Source: Rhodospirillales bacterium
Lineage (GTDB): Bacteria; Pseudomonadota; Alphaproteobacteria; Micavibrionales; Micavibrionaceae
DNA: 64,000 nucleotides
NCBI GenBank assembly: GCA_023898785.1
Contig: CP060239.1
Coordinates: 806,001 to 870,000 of the forward strand
Direction: 5' to 3'
Positions 33,721 through 43,112 of the stretch are shown here, piece after piece; the first letter of the stretch is position 1, and each line of letters opens with the position of its first letter. The notes beneath the pieces were generated by a model, which saw only the letters and a program-made list of their open reading frames with translations, searched no databases and had not been told where the DNA came from. The position numbers were made by a program, and so were the translations under genes.

Positions 33721-34173
33721 TTAAAACTTACACGCAGGATCATCTGATGGAGGGTTTGGCAGCACCTCAACGCCAGATTTAGTGTCTAATTCTATACCAA
33801 ATTCTTTTGCATCTTTTTCTATTTGTTCGATCCGCATATTCATGCCTGATAATTTTCCGTTCCCTGCCGTAGCAACTGCAGGCATTCTTTCATGGAATCT
33901 ATTTTCGCTAATCGTATTACGATCTTCGACATACTGCGCGTAACTTATAGGCTTTTTATCTGCAAATTCTTCGTCAAATTCTTGCTTGGTATATAATTTG
34001 ATGTCATCACCAATTAAAACATGATCATGCACTGCATACATTCCCTCTTTTGCATTGAGCAAAATTGGATCATCAATAACGTGCATATCCATAACACGAT
34101 TAATTGAAGCAATTAGCGACGATTCATTATATTCCGCTGTCAAACTTAAACACTTATCAAGATCACCAGCCAT
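33721..34173 (-). CDS. Hypothetical protein
   Basis: A 150-residue soluble protein without recognised family. It contains an N-terminal helix region (SLTAEYNESSLIASINRVMD), a beta-rich middle (DDPILLNAKEGMYAVHDHVLIGD) and an acidic, charged C-terminal half. The ATG at 34173 is chosen because GAAGGTG lies about 7 bases upstream; a GTG at 34203 in the same frame is weaker. The stop codon lies within the IS481 target duplication. leuC is divergent upstream. AT-rich composition compared with leuC suggests a different origin. Confidence 0.6.
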   Translation of the reverse strand: MAGDLDKCLSLTAEYNESSLIASINRVMDMHVIDDPILLNAKEGMYAVHDHVLIGDDIKLYTKQEFDEEFADKKPISYAQYVEDRNTISENRFHERMPAVATAGNGKLSGMNMRIEQIEKDAKEFGIELDTKSGVEVLPNPPSDDPACKF

Positions 34174-34299
34174 GTTTACACCTTCTTGTTGTTTATTCCT
34201 CACGTATTACCTTTATTGACGGGCCTGATGTTCTTTGTTTAAATGCGCAGCCCGCGCCACGTTAAAATTATAAATTTAAGGTCTTAAAATAGAGTTAAA

Positions 34300-35700
34300 A
34301 TGAAGCCTCGTACGTTGTTTGAAAAAATCTGGGATGATCATGTCGTCGACCGCCAAGAAGACGGGACGTGTTTGATCTATATCGACCGGCATCTGATCCA
34401 TGAAGTGACCAGTCCGCAGGCCTTTGAAGGCTTGCGCATGGCCGGGCGCAAGGTTCGCCGGACTGAAAACACGCTGGCGGTGATGGATCATAATGTGCCA
34501 ACCACGGACCGCAGCCAGCCGATTGAGCAGGAAGACAGCCGCATCCAGATTGAAACGCTGCGCAAGAACTGCGCCGAATTCGGCGTGATGCTCTTTGATT
34601 TGCATGACCAGCGCCAAGGTATCGTCCACATTATCGGCCCGGAGCAAGGTTTTACTCTGCCCGGCATGACGATTGTTTGCGGCGATTCCCATACTTCAAC
34701 GCATGGCGCTTTTGGTGCGCTGGCCTTCGGTATTGGCACCAGCGAGGTCGAACACGTACTGGCGACGCAAACGCTGATCCAGAAACCCGCCAAAACGATG
34801 CGCATTACCGTTGATGGCGCCCTGCCCGATGCCGTCACGGCCAAGGATATGATTTTGGCGATTATAAGCAAGATTGGCACGGCGGGCGGGACGGGCTATG
34901 TGATTGAATATGCGGGTGAAGCTGTGCGCGCCCTTTCCATGGAAGGGCGGATGACAATCTGCAACATGTCGATTGAAGCCGGTGCGCGCGCCGGGCTGGT
35001 GGCACCGGATGAGACAACATTTGCCTATATCAAGGGCCGGCCGATGGCGCCGAAGGGCGAGGATTTCGACAAGGCTGTAGCCTACTGGAAAACCCTGCCC
35101 AGTGATGAAGGGGCGACCTACGATAAAGAAGTGGTGCTGGAGGCCTCTGAAATAGCGCCGACCGTGACCTGGGGGACTACGCCTGAGGATGTGGTGCCCA
35201 TTACCGGATGTGTGCCCTCCCCGGATGATTTTGCGGATGCCAATAAACGCGCGTCAGTCCAGCGGATGCTCGAGTATATGGGCCTTGAACCGGGTACAAA
35301 GATGACTGATATCCCGGTGGACAAGGTGTTTATCGGGTCGTGCACCAATGCGCGAATTGAGGATTTGCGCGAAGTTGCACGTATTGCAGAGGGCAAAAAG
35401 GTCTCCGAGGGCGTCGAGGCGATGATTGTCCCCGGCTCCGGACTTGTCAAAGCGATGGCGGAAGAAGAAGGTCTTGCCGATATTCTGATTGAAGCCGGAT
35501 TTGACTGGCGCGAGCCGGGCTGTTCGATGTGTCTGGGGATGAACCCGGATCAATTACAGCCGGGAGAGCGCTGCGCCTCGACATCCAATCGCAACTTTGA
35601 AGGGCGTCAGGGCAAAGGCGGGCGGACACACCTGCTTTCCCCGGCCATGGCCGCAGCGGCGGCGATTACCGGCAAGCTCACGGATGTGCGGGAGTTATAG
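34300..35700 (+). CDS. leuC: 3-isopropylmalate dehydratase large subunit
   Basis: A 466-residue aconitase-family protein that with LeuD isomerises 2- to 3-isopropylmalate in leucine synthesis. The [4Fe-4S] ligands are visible in [12 protein letters not shown] and [13 protein letters not shown]. Further markers are [20 protein letters not shown] and [21 protein letters not shown] split across the last third. It is followed by an intervening minus-strand pair and an HD-type gene before leuD, so the leuCD pair is not contiguous. Confidence 0.95.
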   Translation: MKPRTLFEKIWDDHVVDRQEDGTCLIYIDRHLIHEVTSPQAFEGLRMAGRKVRRTENTLAVMDHNVPTTDRSQPIEQEDSRIQIETLRKNCAEFGVMLFDLHDQRQGIVHIIGPEQGFTLPGMTIVCGDSHTSTHGAFGALAFGIGTSEVEHVLATQTLIQKPAKTMRITVDGALPDAVTAKDMILAIISKIGTAGGTGYVIEYAGEAVRALSMEGRMTICNMSIEAGARAGLVAPDETTFAYIKGRPMAPKGEDFDKAVAYWKTLPSDEGATYDKEVVLEASEIAPTVTWGTTPEDVVPITGCVPSPDDFADANKRASVQRMLEYMGLEPGTKMTDIPVDKVFIGSCTNARIEDLREVARIAEGKKVSEGVEAMIVPGSGLVKAMAEEEGLADILIEAGFDWREPGCSMCLGMNPDQLQPGERCASTSNRNFEGRQGKGGRTHLLSPAMAAAAAITGKLTDVREL

Positions 35701-36366
35701 GCCGAGTTTTTCCAAAGATGTGGTGTAGCGTACAGAAACGCTGGACTCCTCGCCAACGCTGGACTTGAATTTGAAGCCTTCGACATTGCCTATGAAGGGA
35801 ATTCTGGAGCTTTCGAATTTGATCTTATTCTCTTCCCCAGCTTCGGCCTTAAATTTTATGCCTTCAACTTCACCAACAAAGGGCATGGTGCTGGTTGAAT
35901 ATTCAACGCCTTTATTGCCGCGATCAACGCGCAGCCCTTTAACATACAAATCCGTATCGCCGTCAATGAGTTTCCAGGTTGATTTAAGCTGCTTGTTATA
36001 AGGAATTTTGGCAAGAATTTTATCGGCGTAGTCCTCGCCCTCTTCGCTTTTCGCTAAATTTCCGCTTAACGTTTGGTCAGCGCCTAGCGGCGTGTCTGTT
36101 TCAGCGGCGCTTATTTCTATTGGCATGCGCTCTCCCGCGCCTGTATTTAAGCGATAATCATAGGATGGGTCGTTCCATTGAAATGCATTTTGAGCCGAAG
36201 ATATGGTGAAAACAGGTAACGCTGTGCGATAAGCCGCAATCTCTTCGGCATACACATTTCCAGCGAAAAACGCCAGAAAACAAGATACAGTTATGATCTT
36301 CTTTTTATTTTTTATGTCACGCACATAATTATTATAACAAATAAAATATATGCCCACCAATTTCAT
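35695..36366 (-). CDS. Exported protein with a tandem repeat, unknown function
   Basis: An up to 223-residue protein with a signal peptide ([19 protein letters not shown]). The first Met gives a long n-region, and a GTG at about residue 16 (VRDIKNKKK) is an equally good start. The C-terminal part holds two tandem units of about 27 residues beginning [20 protein letters not shown] and [20 protein letters not shown], suggesting a beta-repeat fold. No family was recognised. The last bases overlap the leuC stop by 6. Confidence 0.65.
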   Translation of the reverse strand: MKLVGIYFICYNNYVRDIKNKKKIITVSCFLAFFAGNVYAEEIAAYRTALPVFTISSAQNAFQWNDPSYDYRLNTGAGERMPIEISAAETDTPLGADQTLSGNLAKSEEGEDYADKILAKIPYNKQLKSTWKLIDGDTDLYVKGLRVDRGNKGVEYSTSTMPFVGEVEGIKFKAEAGEENKIKFESSRIPFIGNVEGFKFKSSVGEESSVSVRYTTSLEKLGL

Positions 36367-36434
36367 ATGCGCTGCAACGCAATATCAGCGCGGGATTCAG
36401 AAGCCCTTACTCCCGGAACAACTGTCTATTGACG

Positions 36435-36737
36435 TTAAAATTCCAAACGGAACTGCATGCCCGCGGCGGGGGAGATGCGGTTAAGTTCACTGGCAAGCGG
36501 CGATGGCCTGTTTGCAGACATCGCGTCTTTGGCTACAAACAGCTCCAGAACGCCCTCTTCTTCATCATGGCCAGCGAACGACACAATCAACTTCTTGTCT
36601 TCTTTGTCATAGGAGATGCCGTGATCCGCTTTGTTCTCAGGCGCCTTATAAGTCTGCGCTTCTCCTGCATGCGCCGAGATCTTGACCATAGTCGCCAAGA
36701 AAGCCAGCAGCATTAGCAATCCAATCGAATTTTTCAT
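36435..36737 (-). CDS. Small exported protein, unknown function
   Basis: A 100-residue protein with a clear signal peptide (SIGLLMLLAFLATMVKISAHA, cut before GEA). The mature 78 residues are charged, with KADHGISYDKEDKKLIVSFAG and ELFVAKDAMSAN. It contains no Cys. No family was recognised. GAGGGC lies upstream of the ATG. It is divergent from the HD-domain gene. Confidence 0.6.
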   Translation of the reverse strand: MKNSIGLLMLLAFLATMVKISAHAGEAQTYKAPENKADHGISYDKEDKKLIVSFAGHDEEEGVLELFVAKDAMSANRPSPLASELNRISPAAGMQFRLEF

Positions 36738-36821
36738 TTGTTTTGCCCTCTTTTTATGGTTTTGTTACGCAGCGATGACAAATAGCGTATCGCAATAAGC
36801 ATAAAATTTTACTAAAACACT

Positions 36822-37523
36822 ATGGAAAATAAATGGCCTGATAATTTTGACTTGCGTGATGCGCCTGAAATCGGTAACCGGTTTCGGGGCTTTATTGCTG
36901 AACAGCTTGAGGCGCTGGCACTTTATGATCAAAAGCGCAAGGACAATGCCTCTGCGGAAGTGATCTATATTTTCCATGAACATGCACAGCGGGTGGCGAA
37001 GAATGTAAAGCGCACATGCCTGCATATGGGGCTAAGTCCTCTTGTAGCGGAGAACATGTATTGGGCTGTTTTGCCGCATGATATTGGCAAGCGTTTGCTG
37101 CCGGTTGAGCTTTGGGACCAGGAAGAAAAACCAAGCGGACGTGTAAAAAAAGTGCGCCGCTTACATACGCTGCTGGGCGCACAAATCGTTCAGGAAATCT
37201 TTCCTGATATAGAACATCCTTTTAAGGACCTGATGATGGATATTATGCGTTATCACCATGAGCAGATGGATGGGAATGGTCCCCATGGTGTAATGGGCGA
37301 CCAGCTCTCAGCGCCGGTGCGGCTGGCGGCGATTGTCGAAGCGTATGACGGCTGGCGGATCTGGCGGCCACATTTTGGGACCCGCGATATTTCTTCGCCA
37401 GGCGTCTTAAAACGCATGCGCGAGGAAAAAGGCGCGGAAGTTTTTGATATGGTGTTGTTTGAAGCCTTTGCCAAAATGAAAATGGACGATTATAAAGAAG
37501 GCCAAATCTTACAGGATAATTAA
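36822..37523 (+). CDS. HD-GYP-like metal-dependent phosphohydrolase
   Basis: A 233-residue HD-domain protein. Metal ligands are visible in FHEHAQRV (about His 52-54), PHDIGKRLLP (His 86, Asp 87), RLHTLLGA (His 115) and RYHHEQMDGNGPHG (145 onward). That last motif resembles the HHExxDGxGYP signature of c-di-GMP phosphodiesterases, but the GYP tripeptide is replaced by GPH. No sensor domain or membrane segment is present. It ends 3 bases before leuD and so is probably co-transcribed with it. The substrate is unknown. Confidence 0.72.
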   Translation: MENKWPDNFDLRDAPEIGNRFRGFIAEQLEALALYDQKRKDNASAEVIYIFHEHAQRVAKNVKRTCLHMGLSPLVAENMYWAVLPHDIGKRLLPVELWDQEEKPSGRVKKVRRLHTLLGAQIVQEIFPDIEHPFKDLMMDIMRYHHEQMDGNGPHGVMGDQLSAPVRLAAIVEAYDGWRIWRPHFGTRDISSPGVLKRMREEKGAEVFDMVLFEAFAKMKMDDYKEGQILQDN

Positions 37524-37526
37524 ATT

Positions 37527-38132
37527 ATGAAGCCATTTAGCACACTTAAGGCCGTGGCCGCGCCGCTGGAGATGATTAATGTCGATACCGACATTATTAT
37601 CCCGAAACAATTTCTTAAGACCGTGAAACGAACGGGTCTGGGCGTGAACGCGTTTTATAACATTCGTTATGACGATGATGGTGCTCCCCTGCCCGACTTT
37701 GTACTGAACAAACCGGAATATACCGAGGCAGAGATTTTGATCACGGGTGAGAATTTCGGCTGCGGCTCGTCGCGTGAGCATGCGCCATGGGCACTGCTGG
37801 ATATGGGATTTCGTTGCATCGTCGCACCGTCTTTTGCCGATATTTTCTTTAATAACAGCTTTAAAAACGGCATTTTGCCGATTGAATTGCCACAATATCA
37901 GGTGGACCAGTTGATGGGCAGCGCCAAGAACGACCCCGATGGTGAAATTGAAATAGATTTAGAAAAACAGACTATTACGCGCGGAAACAAGTTTACATTC
38001 GCATTTGATATTGACCCGTTTCGGAAATATTGCCTTTTGAACGGGCTGGATGATATTGGCCTGACGTTGGGAAAAGGCACGGCGATTGATAATTTTGAAG
38101 ACAAGCGCACCAGCAAACAGCCCTGGATGTAG
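37527..38132 (+). CDS. leuD: 3-isopropylmalate dehydratase small subunit
   Basis: A 201-residue partner of LeuC. It shows [36 protein letters not shown] and [20 protein letters not shown], all typical. It lies between the HD-type gene and an FkbM methyltransferase, and all start or stop within 8 bases of one another, so this looks like one transcript with leuB. Confidence 0.95.
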   Translation: MKPFSTLKAVAAPLEMINVDTDIIIPKQFLKTVKRTGLGVNAFYNIRYDDDGAPLPDFVLNKPEYTEAEILITGENFGCGSSREHAPWALLDMGFRCIVAPSFADIFFNNSFKNGILPIELPQYQVDQLMGSAKNDPDGEIEIDLEKQTITRGNKFTFAFDIDPFRKYCLLNGLDDIGLTLGKGTAIDNFEDKRTSKQPWM

Positions 38133-38139
38133 CCGAGCG

Positions 38140-38823
38140 ATGATCCCGCCTTTCAAAAAGAAAAAACCGCATAAAACCCGCGAGGGAAAAATCGCGCTGA
38201 CGCTAAAAGCGCATGCCATTGATACGGTCATTGATATTGGTGCAAATAACGGTCAAACGCGGGATTACTTACGGTTTGGCGGATATGAGGGAGATATTAT
38301 CTCTGTCGAGCCGCTGCCTGCCTTACAAAGAACGCTCCAAAACAAGGCCAAGCGTGACCCATGCTGGAGCGTTTTGCCACCACTGGCGATTGGAGATCAC
38401 GACGGAACATGCCTTATGAATGTGTCCGAAGCGAGCGATATGAGCAGCGCCCTGCCCTCCTCCAGCGCGCTTATGAGCGCTTTGCCGAAAACCCGCGTGG
38501 TGGAGCAAGTTGAAGTGCCGATGAAAACGCTTGATACGCTTCTGTCTGATTTGAATTTGGAAGGCAGGAATGTGTTCGTGAAAATGGATACGCAAGGCTA
38601 TGAAATGCGCATTTTGGAGAATGCGCCGATGGCTCTGCCCGCCCTTAAAGGGCTACAGCTTGAGCTTTCACTGTTTGAACTTTATGAAGGCGAAACGCTT
38701 TATGACGACATTATCGCGTTTTTGAAAACGCGCGGGTTTCACGCCCATATGATTGTTGAGAATAACTTTTCACGCAAATTAAACCGCCAGCTTCAGGTGG
38801 ATGGTATTTTTTATAAGGATTAA
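38140..38823 (+). CDS. FkbM-family methyltransferase
   Basis: A 227-residue SAM-dependent methyltransferase of the FkbM family, which O-methylates sugars or small molecules. The SAM-binding motif is [18 protein letters not shown], then [26 protein letters not shown], and [13 protein letters not shown]. No membrane segment is present. It sits between leuD and leuB with gaps of 7 and 2 bases, an unusual place for this family. The acceptor is unknown. Confidence 0.82.
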   Translation: MIPPFKKKKPHKTREGKIALTLKAHAIDTVIDIGANNGQTRDYLRFGGYEGDIISVEPLPALQRTLQNKAKRDPCWSVLPPLAIGDHDGTCLMNVSEASDMSSALPSSSALMSALPKTRVVEQVEVPMKTLDTLLSDLNLEGRNVFVKMDTQGYEMRILENAPMALPALKGLQLELSLFELYEGETLYDDIIAFLKTRGFHAHMIVENNFSRKLNRQLQVDGIFYKD

Positions 38824-38825
38824 AC

Positions 38826-39953
38826 ATGACCCAAAAACTTGTCGTACTTCCCGGTGACGGGATTGGCCCGGAGATTGTGGCGGAAGCGCTGAAAGTGCTT
38901 GAATGGCTGCGCGAGCATGCCGGGCTGGAGGTTGAGGTCGAGCATGATTTGATCGGCGGGCAGGCCTATGACGCCTATGGCACACCGTTTGCCGATGAAA
39001 CGCTGAAAAAATGCCGGAGCGCGGACGCGATTTTGATGGGCAGCGTTGGCGGGCCGAGGTGGGACGGTGTGGATTACGACAAGCGCCCGGAAGCGGGGCT
39101 TTTGCGTATACGCAAAGAGCTGGATCTGTTTGCGAATTTGCGCCCGGCGCTTGTGTTTGACGCGCTGGTGGATGCCTCTTCATTGAAGCCTGAGATTGTG
39201 AGGGGGCTGGATATATTGATCGTGCGCGAGCTGACCGGCGGGGTGTATTTCGGAGAGCCGCGGGGGATTGAGAATCTGGGGGGTGGTGAGCGCCGTGGGT
39301 TTAACACACAGACCTATACGAGCGGCGAGATTCAGCGTATTGGCCGGGTGGCGTTTGATCTGGCGCGTACCCGCTCAACTCGCTGGCATTCCGGCGGATG
39401 TGGTAAAGTGACCTCCTGCGAAAAGGCCAATGTGATGGAAAGCGGTAAGCTCTGGCGTGAGGAGATTACTGCTTTGCAGGCGTCGGATTATGCGGATGTT
39501 GCGTTGGAACATATGTATGCGGATAATTGCGCGATGCAACTGTGCCGGTATCCGCGGCAGTTTGATGTGATTGTGACCGATAATCTGTTTGGCGATATTT
39601 TGAGCGACGAGGCGGCGATGCTGACCGGGTCTTTGGGCATGTTGCCCTCGGCCTCGCTGGGCGCGCCGGATGCGCCGGGGTTGTATGAGCCTGCGCACGG
39701 GTCCGCGCCGGATATTGCCGGGCAGAACAAGGCCAACCCCTTAGCGACGATTTTAAGCCTGTCGATGGCGCTGCGCTATTCATTGGAGCGCGCGGACCTT
39801 GCCGATTTGATTGAGCAGAGCGTGCAGGCGGTGCTGGATGCAGGCGTGCGCACGGCGGATATTATGAGCGAGGGGTGCCGGGAGGTTTCGACATCCGCGA
39901 TGGGCGATGCGCTGATTGAGGCGCTTTCGGAAGCCAAGAGTAAGGCGGCCTGA
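38826..39953 (+). CDS. leuB: 3-isopropylmalate dehydrogenase
   Basis: A 375-residue dehydrogenase that oxidatively decarboxylates 3-isopropylmalate. The opening [46 protein letters not shown], the Asp cluster [15 protein letters not shown] and [14 protein letters not shown] are all present. Near residues 180-197 there is an extra stretch, [10 protein letters not shown], compared with the usual ARKRRHKVTS order, about 8 residues longer, next to the catalytic Lys in CEKANVMES. This is odd but the frame continues. The gene is last in the leu group. Confidence 0.93.
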   Translation: MTQKLVVLPGDGIGPEIVAEALKVLEWLREHAGLEVEVEHDLIGGQAYDAYGTPFADETLKKCRSADAILMGSVGGPRWDGVDYDKRPEAGLLRIRKELDLFANLRPALVFDALVDASSLKPEIVRGLDILIVRELTGGVYFGEPRGIENLGGGERRGFNTQTYTSGEIQRIGRVAFDLARTRSTRWHSGGCGKVTSCEKANVMESGKLWREEITALQASDYADVALEHMYADNCAMQLCRYPRQFDVIVTDNLFGDILSDEAAMLTGSLGMLPSASLGAPDAPGLYEPAHGSAPDIAGQNKANPLATILSLSMALRYSLERADLADLIEQSVQAVLDAGVRTADIMSEGCREVSTSAMGDALIEALSEAKSKAA

Positions 39954-39956
39954 AAT

Positions 39957-40106
39957 TATAGTATTTCCGCTTAAGAATGAGACATTCTCTTTCTATTGTC
40001 ATCCCGGCGAAAGCCGGGATCTTGTAGTTACATGCAACCAGATCCCGGCTTTCGCCGGGATGACATTTGTGTTTCATGTGTCTCATTCTTAAGCGGAAAT
40101 ACTATA
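39957..40106. repeat. Outer inverted repeat enclosing a GTCATCCCGG element
   Basis: A perfect 28-bp inverted repeat (39957-39984 and 40079-40106; core TTTCCGCTTAAGAATGAGA) encloses the 67-bp element at 39998-40064. The whole makes a stack of nested palindromes after leuB. Confidence 0.9.
39998..40064. repeat. Palindromic repeat, GTCATCCCGG family, copy 2
   Basis: 67 bp, the same length as the copy in trmD, with ends GTCATCCCGG/CCGGGATGAC and inner stems. It lies in the centre of the larger inverted repeat. Confidence 0.92.
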
Positions 40107-40109
40107 TTT

Positions 40110-40190
40110 GTCATTGCGAGGCGAAGCCGAAGCAATCCAGAAAGCCGGATAGATGTAGATTGCTTCGTCGCTATGCTCCTCGCAATGACG
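40110..40190. repeat. Dispersed palindromic repeat, TCATTGCGA family, copy 4
   Basis: An imperfect palindrome beginning GTCATTGCGAG and ending CGCAATGACG, placed directly after the nested repeat stack. Confidence 0.9.
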
Positions 40191-40202
40191 TACGGCGCAT
40201 AA

Positions 40203-40235
40203 AAAAAGCCCGGACGCGAGGACCGGGCTTTTTGT
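40203..40235 (-). terminator. Bidirectional terminator between leuB and the pilin gene
   Basis: AAAGCCCGG (40205-40213) pairs with CCGGGCTTT (40223-40231), flanked by A and T runs on both sides. It is suitable for ending both the pilin message and any read-through from leuB. Confidence 0.85.
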
Positions 40236-40255
40236 TCGTTTCTTAGTAAAATGGA

Positions 40256-41023
40256 TTACATACGATAGGCAAGCGCACAGATAGAATCCACAGATGTAAG
40301 GTCATAACTCGTACCAGCTACATCGTTGCCATTGTTATCCTGCGTTGTACCACGGCAGTTTTGCCCATTGTCCGATATGATGGAACCTGTCAATGCATTT
40401 CCATCATCGAGACGGCGGTCGATGTTGGCTGCCTGAACACCGGTCACAGCGCCATTACTGCCATCAACCGTCGCCGCGACACCATTCAACACCAGATAAA
40501 TACCGGCACGGAACTCCGTTCCATCAAAACCGTTCAATGTCCCGGTACGGGTATCGCCGACCATAAAACCACCGCCAATAGACGCCGTCGGGTTAGTCAC
40601 GCCCATGGCCGCCGTCTGTCCAGAACCGTCCATGCCGGTGATCAGACCCGCCGCAAGCATCTGGCCGAAAAAGGCAATGCCTTCGTCTGCAGGCGCCTCG
40701 CCAACATTCTCATCAATAATTCCGTTATTTGCAGTAGCAGAAATATCTATTCCACAAGCACTGGTGTTGGGACAGTTGGCAAGACGCGCCGTTGCACTTC
40801 CCATATCGCCCGGAATCGCGTTAAACTGGTCTCTGAACGTGTTATAAGCCGCCCCGAGAGATTCCATCTGCGAAGCCGTGGATGTTACACGGGCGTTGGT
40901 GATCAGTTCCTGACCTTTCAAGATCCCGCCGATCAACAGACCGATGATGATCATCACGACCGCAAGTTCGACGAGGGTAAAGCCCTGCTCGTCCTTGCGC
41001 ATTGTTTGAAGTGTTGTGTTCAT
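40256..41023 (-). CDS. Type IV prepilin-like major pilin subunit
   Basis: A 255-residue prepilin. The type III signal is EQG followed by FTLVELAVVMIIIGLL; cleavage by the prepilin peptidase after Gly and N-methylation of Phe are expected. Glu 5 of the mature helix is present (FTLVE). The globular part is rich in Ala, Gly and Thr, with Cys pairs NCPNTSACG and NCRGTT/SICALAYRM that could form the C-terminal D-region disulfide. GAGGAG lies about 10 bases upstream of the ATG. It is at the downstream end of the pilus cluster and likely its main subunit. Confidence 0.88.
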   Translation of the reverse strand: MNTTLQTMRKDEQGFTLVELAVVMIIIGLLIGGILKGQELITNARVTSTASQMESLGAAYNTFRDQFNAIPGDMGSATARLANCPNTSACGIDISATANNGIIDENVGEAPADEGIAFFGQMLAAGLITGMDGSGQTAAMGVTNPTASIGGGFMVGDTRTGTLNGFDGTEFRAGIYLVLNGVAATVDGSNGAVTGVQAANIDRRLDDGNALTGSIISDNGQNCRGTTQDNNGNDVAGTSYDLTSVDSICALAYRM

Positions 41024-41073
41024 TCGTAAAATCTCCTCAAAATTTAAAAATGGATATAAAGGTTTTAGGTGGG

Positions 41074-41120
41074 ATGATTTGACTTGAGCTTCCCCGATTC
41101 AAATCATGTGAAATAGTATA
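41074..41120 (-). promoter_or_regulatory. Pilin gene promoter and leader stem-loop
   Basis: On the minus strand TATACT (41120-41115), preceded by a TGTG that could serve as an extended -10, lies about 95 bases upstream of the pilin start; the -35 is poor. The leader then holds a 9-bp inverted repeat, ATGATTTGA (41074-41082) with TCAAATCAT (41099-41107). It may affect mRNA stability. Confidence 0.4.
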
Positions 41121-41247
41121 CACATAATCCCCCCACAAAAACAGTCCCTATGGTTTCATGATCGCTTCAATTTGATGAATATTTTATTAATAATGCCAGA
41201 TACTTACACTCAAGGCGCGTTCTGAACATATCAAAAAAACAAAGTGA

Positions 41248-42324
41248 TCAATTTGTGTTTTGAGGAGTTTTTTTGCGGTATTGGCTTGGGGCCTGATTTG
41301 CAAGCTCTTTGAAGACGCGATTGAAGGATGGCAGGGAATTAAAGCCTACATCTTTGGCGATGGCCTGAATTGTGGCATCCGTTTCGCGCAAGAGCTGTTT
41401 TGCGTCTTCGATGCGCCGCTCATTCATCAATTGGGGAAAAGATTTTTGGAAATGTGCGTTGATGACCCGCGAAATTATGGTTTCGGAAGTCTCGCACTCT
41501 CGCGCGAGGTCAGCGCGGGAATAGGTTGGTTCCTGGTATACTTTTTCAAATTTTAACAGGCCTTCAATCTTTTCGGCCAAATCGCGTTCTTCTTCGCTCA
41601 AATTTTCCGCTGAAGCGCCGGTTTGGGCGGCGGGGCCCTGATTACGCGGGATGATGCGCAAAAGGCTGGTGCTGACCAGATAGGCAAAGCCAATCCCCAG
41701 GATATTGCGTAACATTAATGCTTCATCGGGGGAGATATATTGAGTCAGACTTAGCAGCATTGTGAGCAAAAACAGCGTATTGAGCGCAATGAGCGAAAAA
41801 ATGAGCCAGTAGCGCTCTTTACCGAATTTTTGCTTGTGCAGCGTTTTCATGAGCTGTTTTTTGCTAAAAATCACCAAAAGGCTAATGGTTCCGGCCATGA
41901 GGCCCGTGACTTTCAGTAATTCGTGCATGGCCTCGCAGTTTTTGAAATCTTCACAGCCGATTGCGCTGCCGGCTGATAAAACCGAGAGCATAAAGCTTAA
42001 AGGCAGGAGCAAAAGCACCCAATAATCGCGCAAGGGTGGGGTTGTGTTCATATCGGAGAGTTGAACGACCAGAAGAACGCTTAACGGCGGGCCGGAAAAC
42101 CATAAGAACCACTGCATGAGGAAATAATAATCGCCCTCAAATTGCAGACGGTTTTGCGCCAAATCCGCGGTGAAAGCGGCGGCCAGAACCAGAAAATACA
42201 CTAACGGCAGACCGGCGCGCAAAACCATGCCCGAGCGCAATGTGATATGTACGATCAAATATGTACATTGCACCACGCCGATCAGCGCGAGTATTTCAGG
42301 TAATGAGAAGCTAATCTGGTTCAT
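41248..42324 (-). CDS. Membrane-bound AraC-family regulator
   Basis: A 358-residue protein with seven or so predicted membrane segments in residues 1-225 (for example IGVVQCTYLIVHITL, GLPLVYFLVLAAAFTADLA, YWVLLLLPLSFMLSVL, LIFSLIALNTLFLLTMLL) followed by an AraC-type DNA-binding domain in the last 110. The HTH reads AIAKDVGFNSLPSFNRVFKEL. Membrane-linked AraC proteins usually sense envelope or quorum signals. It lies at the pilus locus next to the pilin gene and may control it. The inducer is unknown. Confidence 0.82.
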   Translation of the reverse strand: MNQISFSLPEILALIGVVQCTYLIVHITLRSGMVLRAGLPLVYFLVLAAAFTADLAQNRLQFEGDYYFLMQWFLWFSGPPLSVLLVVQLSDMNTTPPLRDYWVLLLLPLSFMLSVLSAGSAIGCEDFKNCEAMHELLKVTGLMAGTISLLVIFSKKQLMKTLHKQKFGKERYWLIFSLIALNTLFLLTMLLSLTQYISPDEALMLRNILGIGFAYLVSTSLLRIIPRNQGPAAQTGASAENLSEEERDLAEKIEGLLKFEKVYQEPTYSRADLARECETSETIISRVINAHFQKSFPQLMNERRIEDAKQLLRETDATIQAIAKDVGFNSLPSFNRVFKELANQAPSQYRKKTPQNTN

Positions 42325-42363
42325 TTTGTTAAAATAAGAATACTTAATTCAGGGCGCGCCCTA

Positions 42364-43110
42364 TTATTTATAATCTTTGCAAAGCGGATCTAATGCGGCC
42401 TCTTCGGGGCTTAAAATCTGTTCGCAAATATAGGCCAGTGTCGCATTGACCTCGTTGGGATGCAAGTTCGCGCCTTCGGTTTTTAAGAGATTTACCATCA
42501 TTTCATAGGCGGCCTGCCTTTCGCCCTGAGCGGTCAGGATAAAAATCGGCATCTGGCGCGCCCAAACCGCCATATCGGGATTATCATAGGCGGCCAATTT
42601 TTGCGCCAGCTCAAGGGCGCGGTTCATATCGTTCATGCGGTAGCGGGCCAGAAAGACGGCATGGCTCATAAAACGCCATTTTTCTCCGCTGCCATCACCG
42701 GCAGCCAGTTCCAGGTAATCGACGATAGCAGCAATTTTTTCTGGTCTGCTGCGCAGTCCGCCAAAGAAATATCCGGCGACAAAGGGCGTAAAGCTGGAGT
42801 GCGGGTCAAGCTGGTGTTGCAGGCGAAACCAACGGCCGAGGGCATTATAGTCATATTCACCAAGGTTGATAATACGCCCGCCGGTATCGCCCATATTCTG
42901 GATCATCAGGCCATAACCGCGATAGGCCAGTTGTGGATCGCCAAGCGATGACCACAGTGCGCCGGACAGGCCGGGCGTTGGCGGGACGTTGCTCCAGCGC
43001 GTTTGTATGCTCCGCACCGATGACCAGAGCGCTATATTCAGAGCAATGCTGAGCGTGAATAAAACAAACAAACTCGCTAATGCCGCGTTATGTTGTGAAA
43101 CGCGCAGCAT
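42364..43110 (-). CDS. Membrane-anchored helical-repeat protein at pilus locus
   Basis: A 248-residue protein with one N-terminal membrane segment (ALASLFVLFTLSIALNIALW) and a soluble part rich in helical repeats, TPR- or Sel1-like (DYLELAAGDGSGEKWRFMSH, RMNDMNRALELAQKLAAYDN). It lies 2 bases after the ABC permease, so the two are probably translated together. In Myxococcus pil clusters a third protein (PilG) accompanies PilH and PilI; this protein could play that part, but similarity is not visible at the sequence level. Confidence 0.6.
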   Translation of the reverse strand: MLRVSQHNAALASLFVLFTLSIALNIALWSSVRSIQTRWSNVPPTPGLSGALWSSLGDPQLAYRGYGLMIQNMGDTGGRIINLGEYDYNALGRWFRLQHQLDPHSSFTPFVAGYFFGGLRSRPEKIAAIVDYLELAAGDGSGEKWRFMSHAVFLARYRMNDMNRALELAQKLAAYDNPDMAVWARQMPIFILTAQGERQAAYEMMVNLLKTEGANLHPNEVNATLAYICEQILSPEEAALDPLCKDYK

Positions 43111-43112
43111 GA

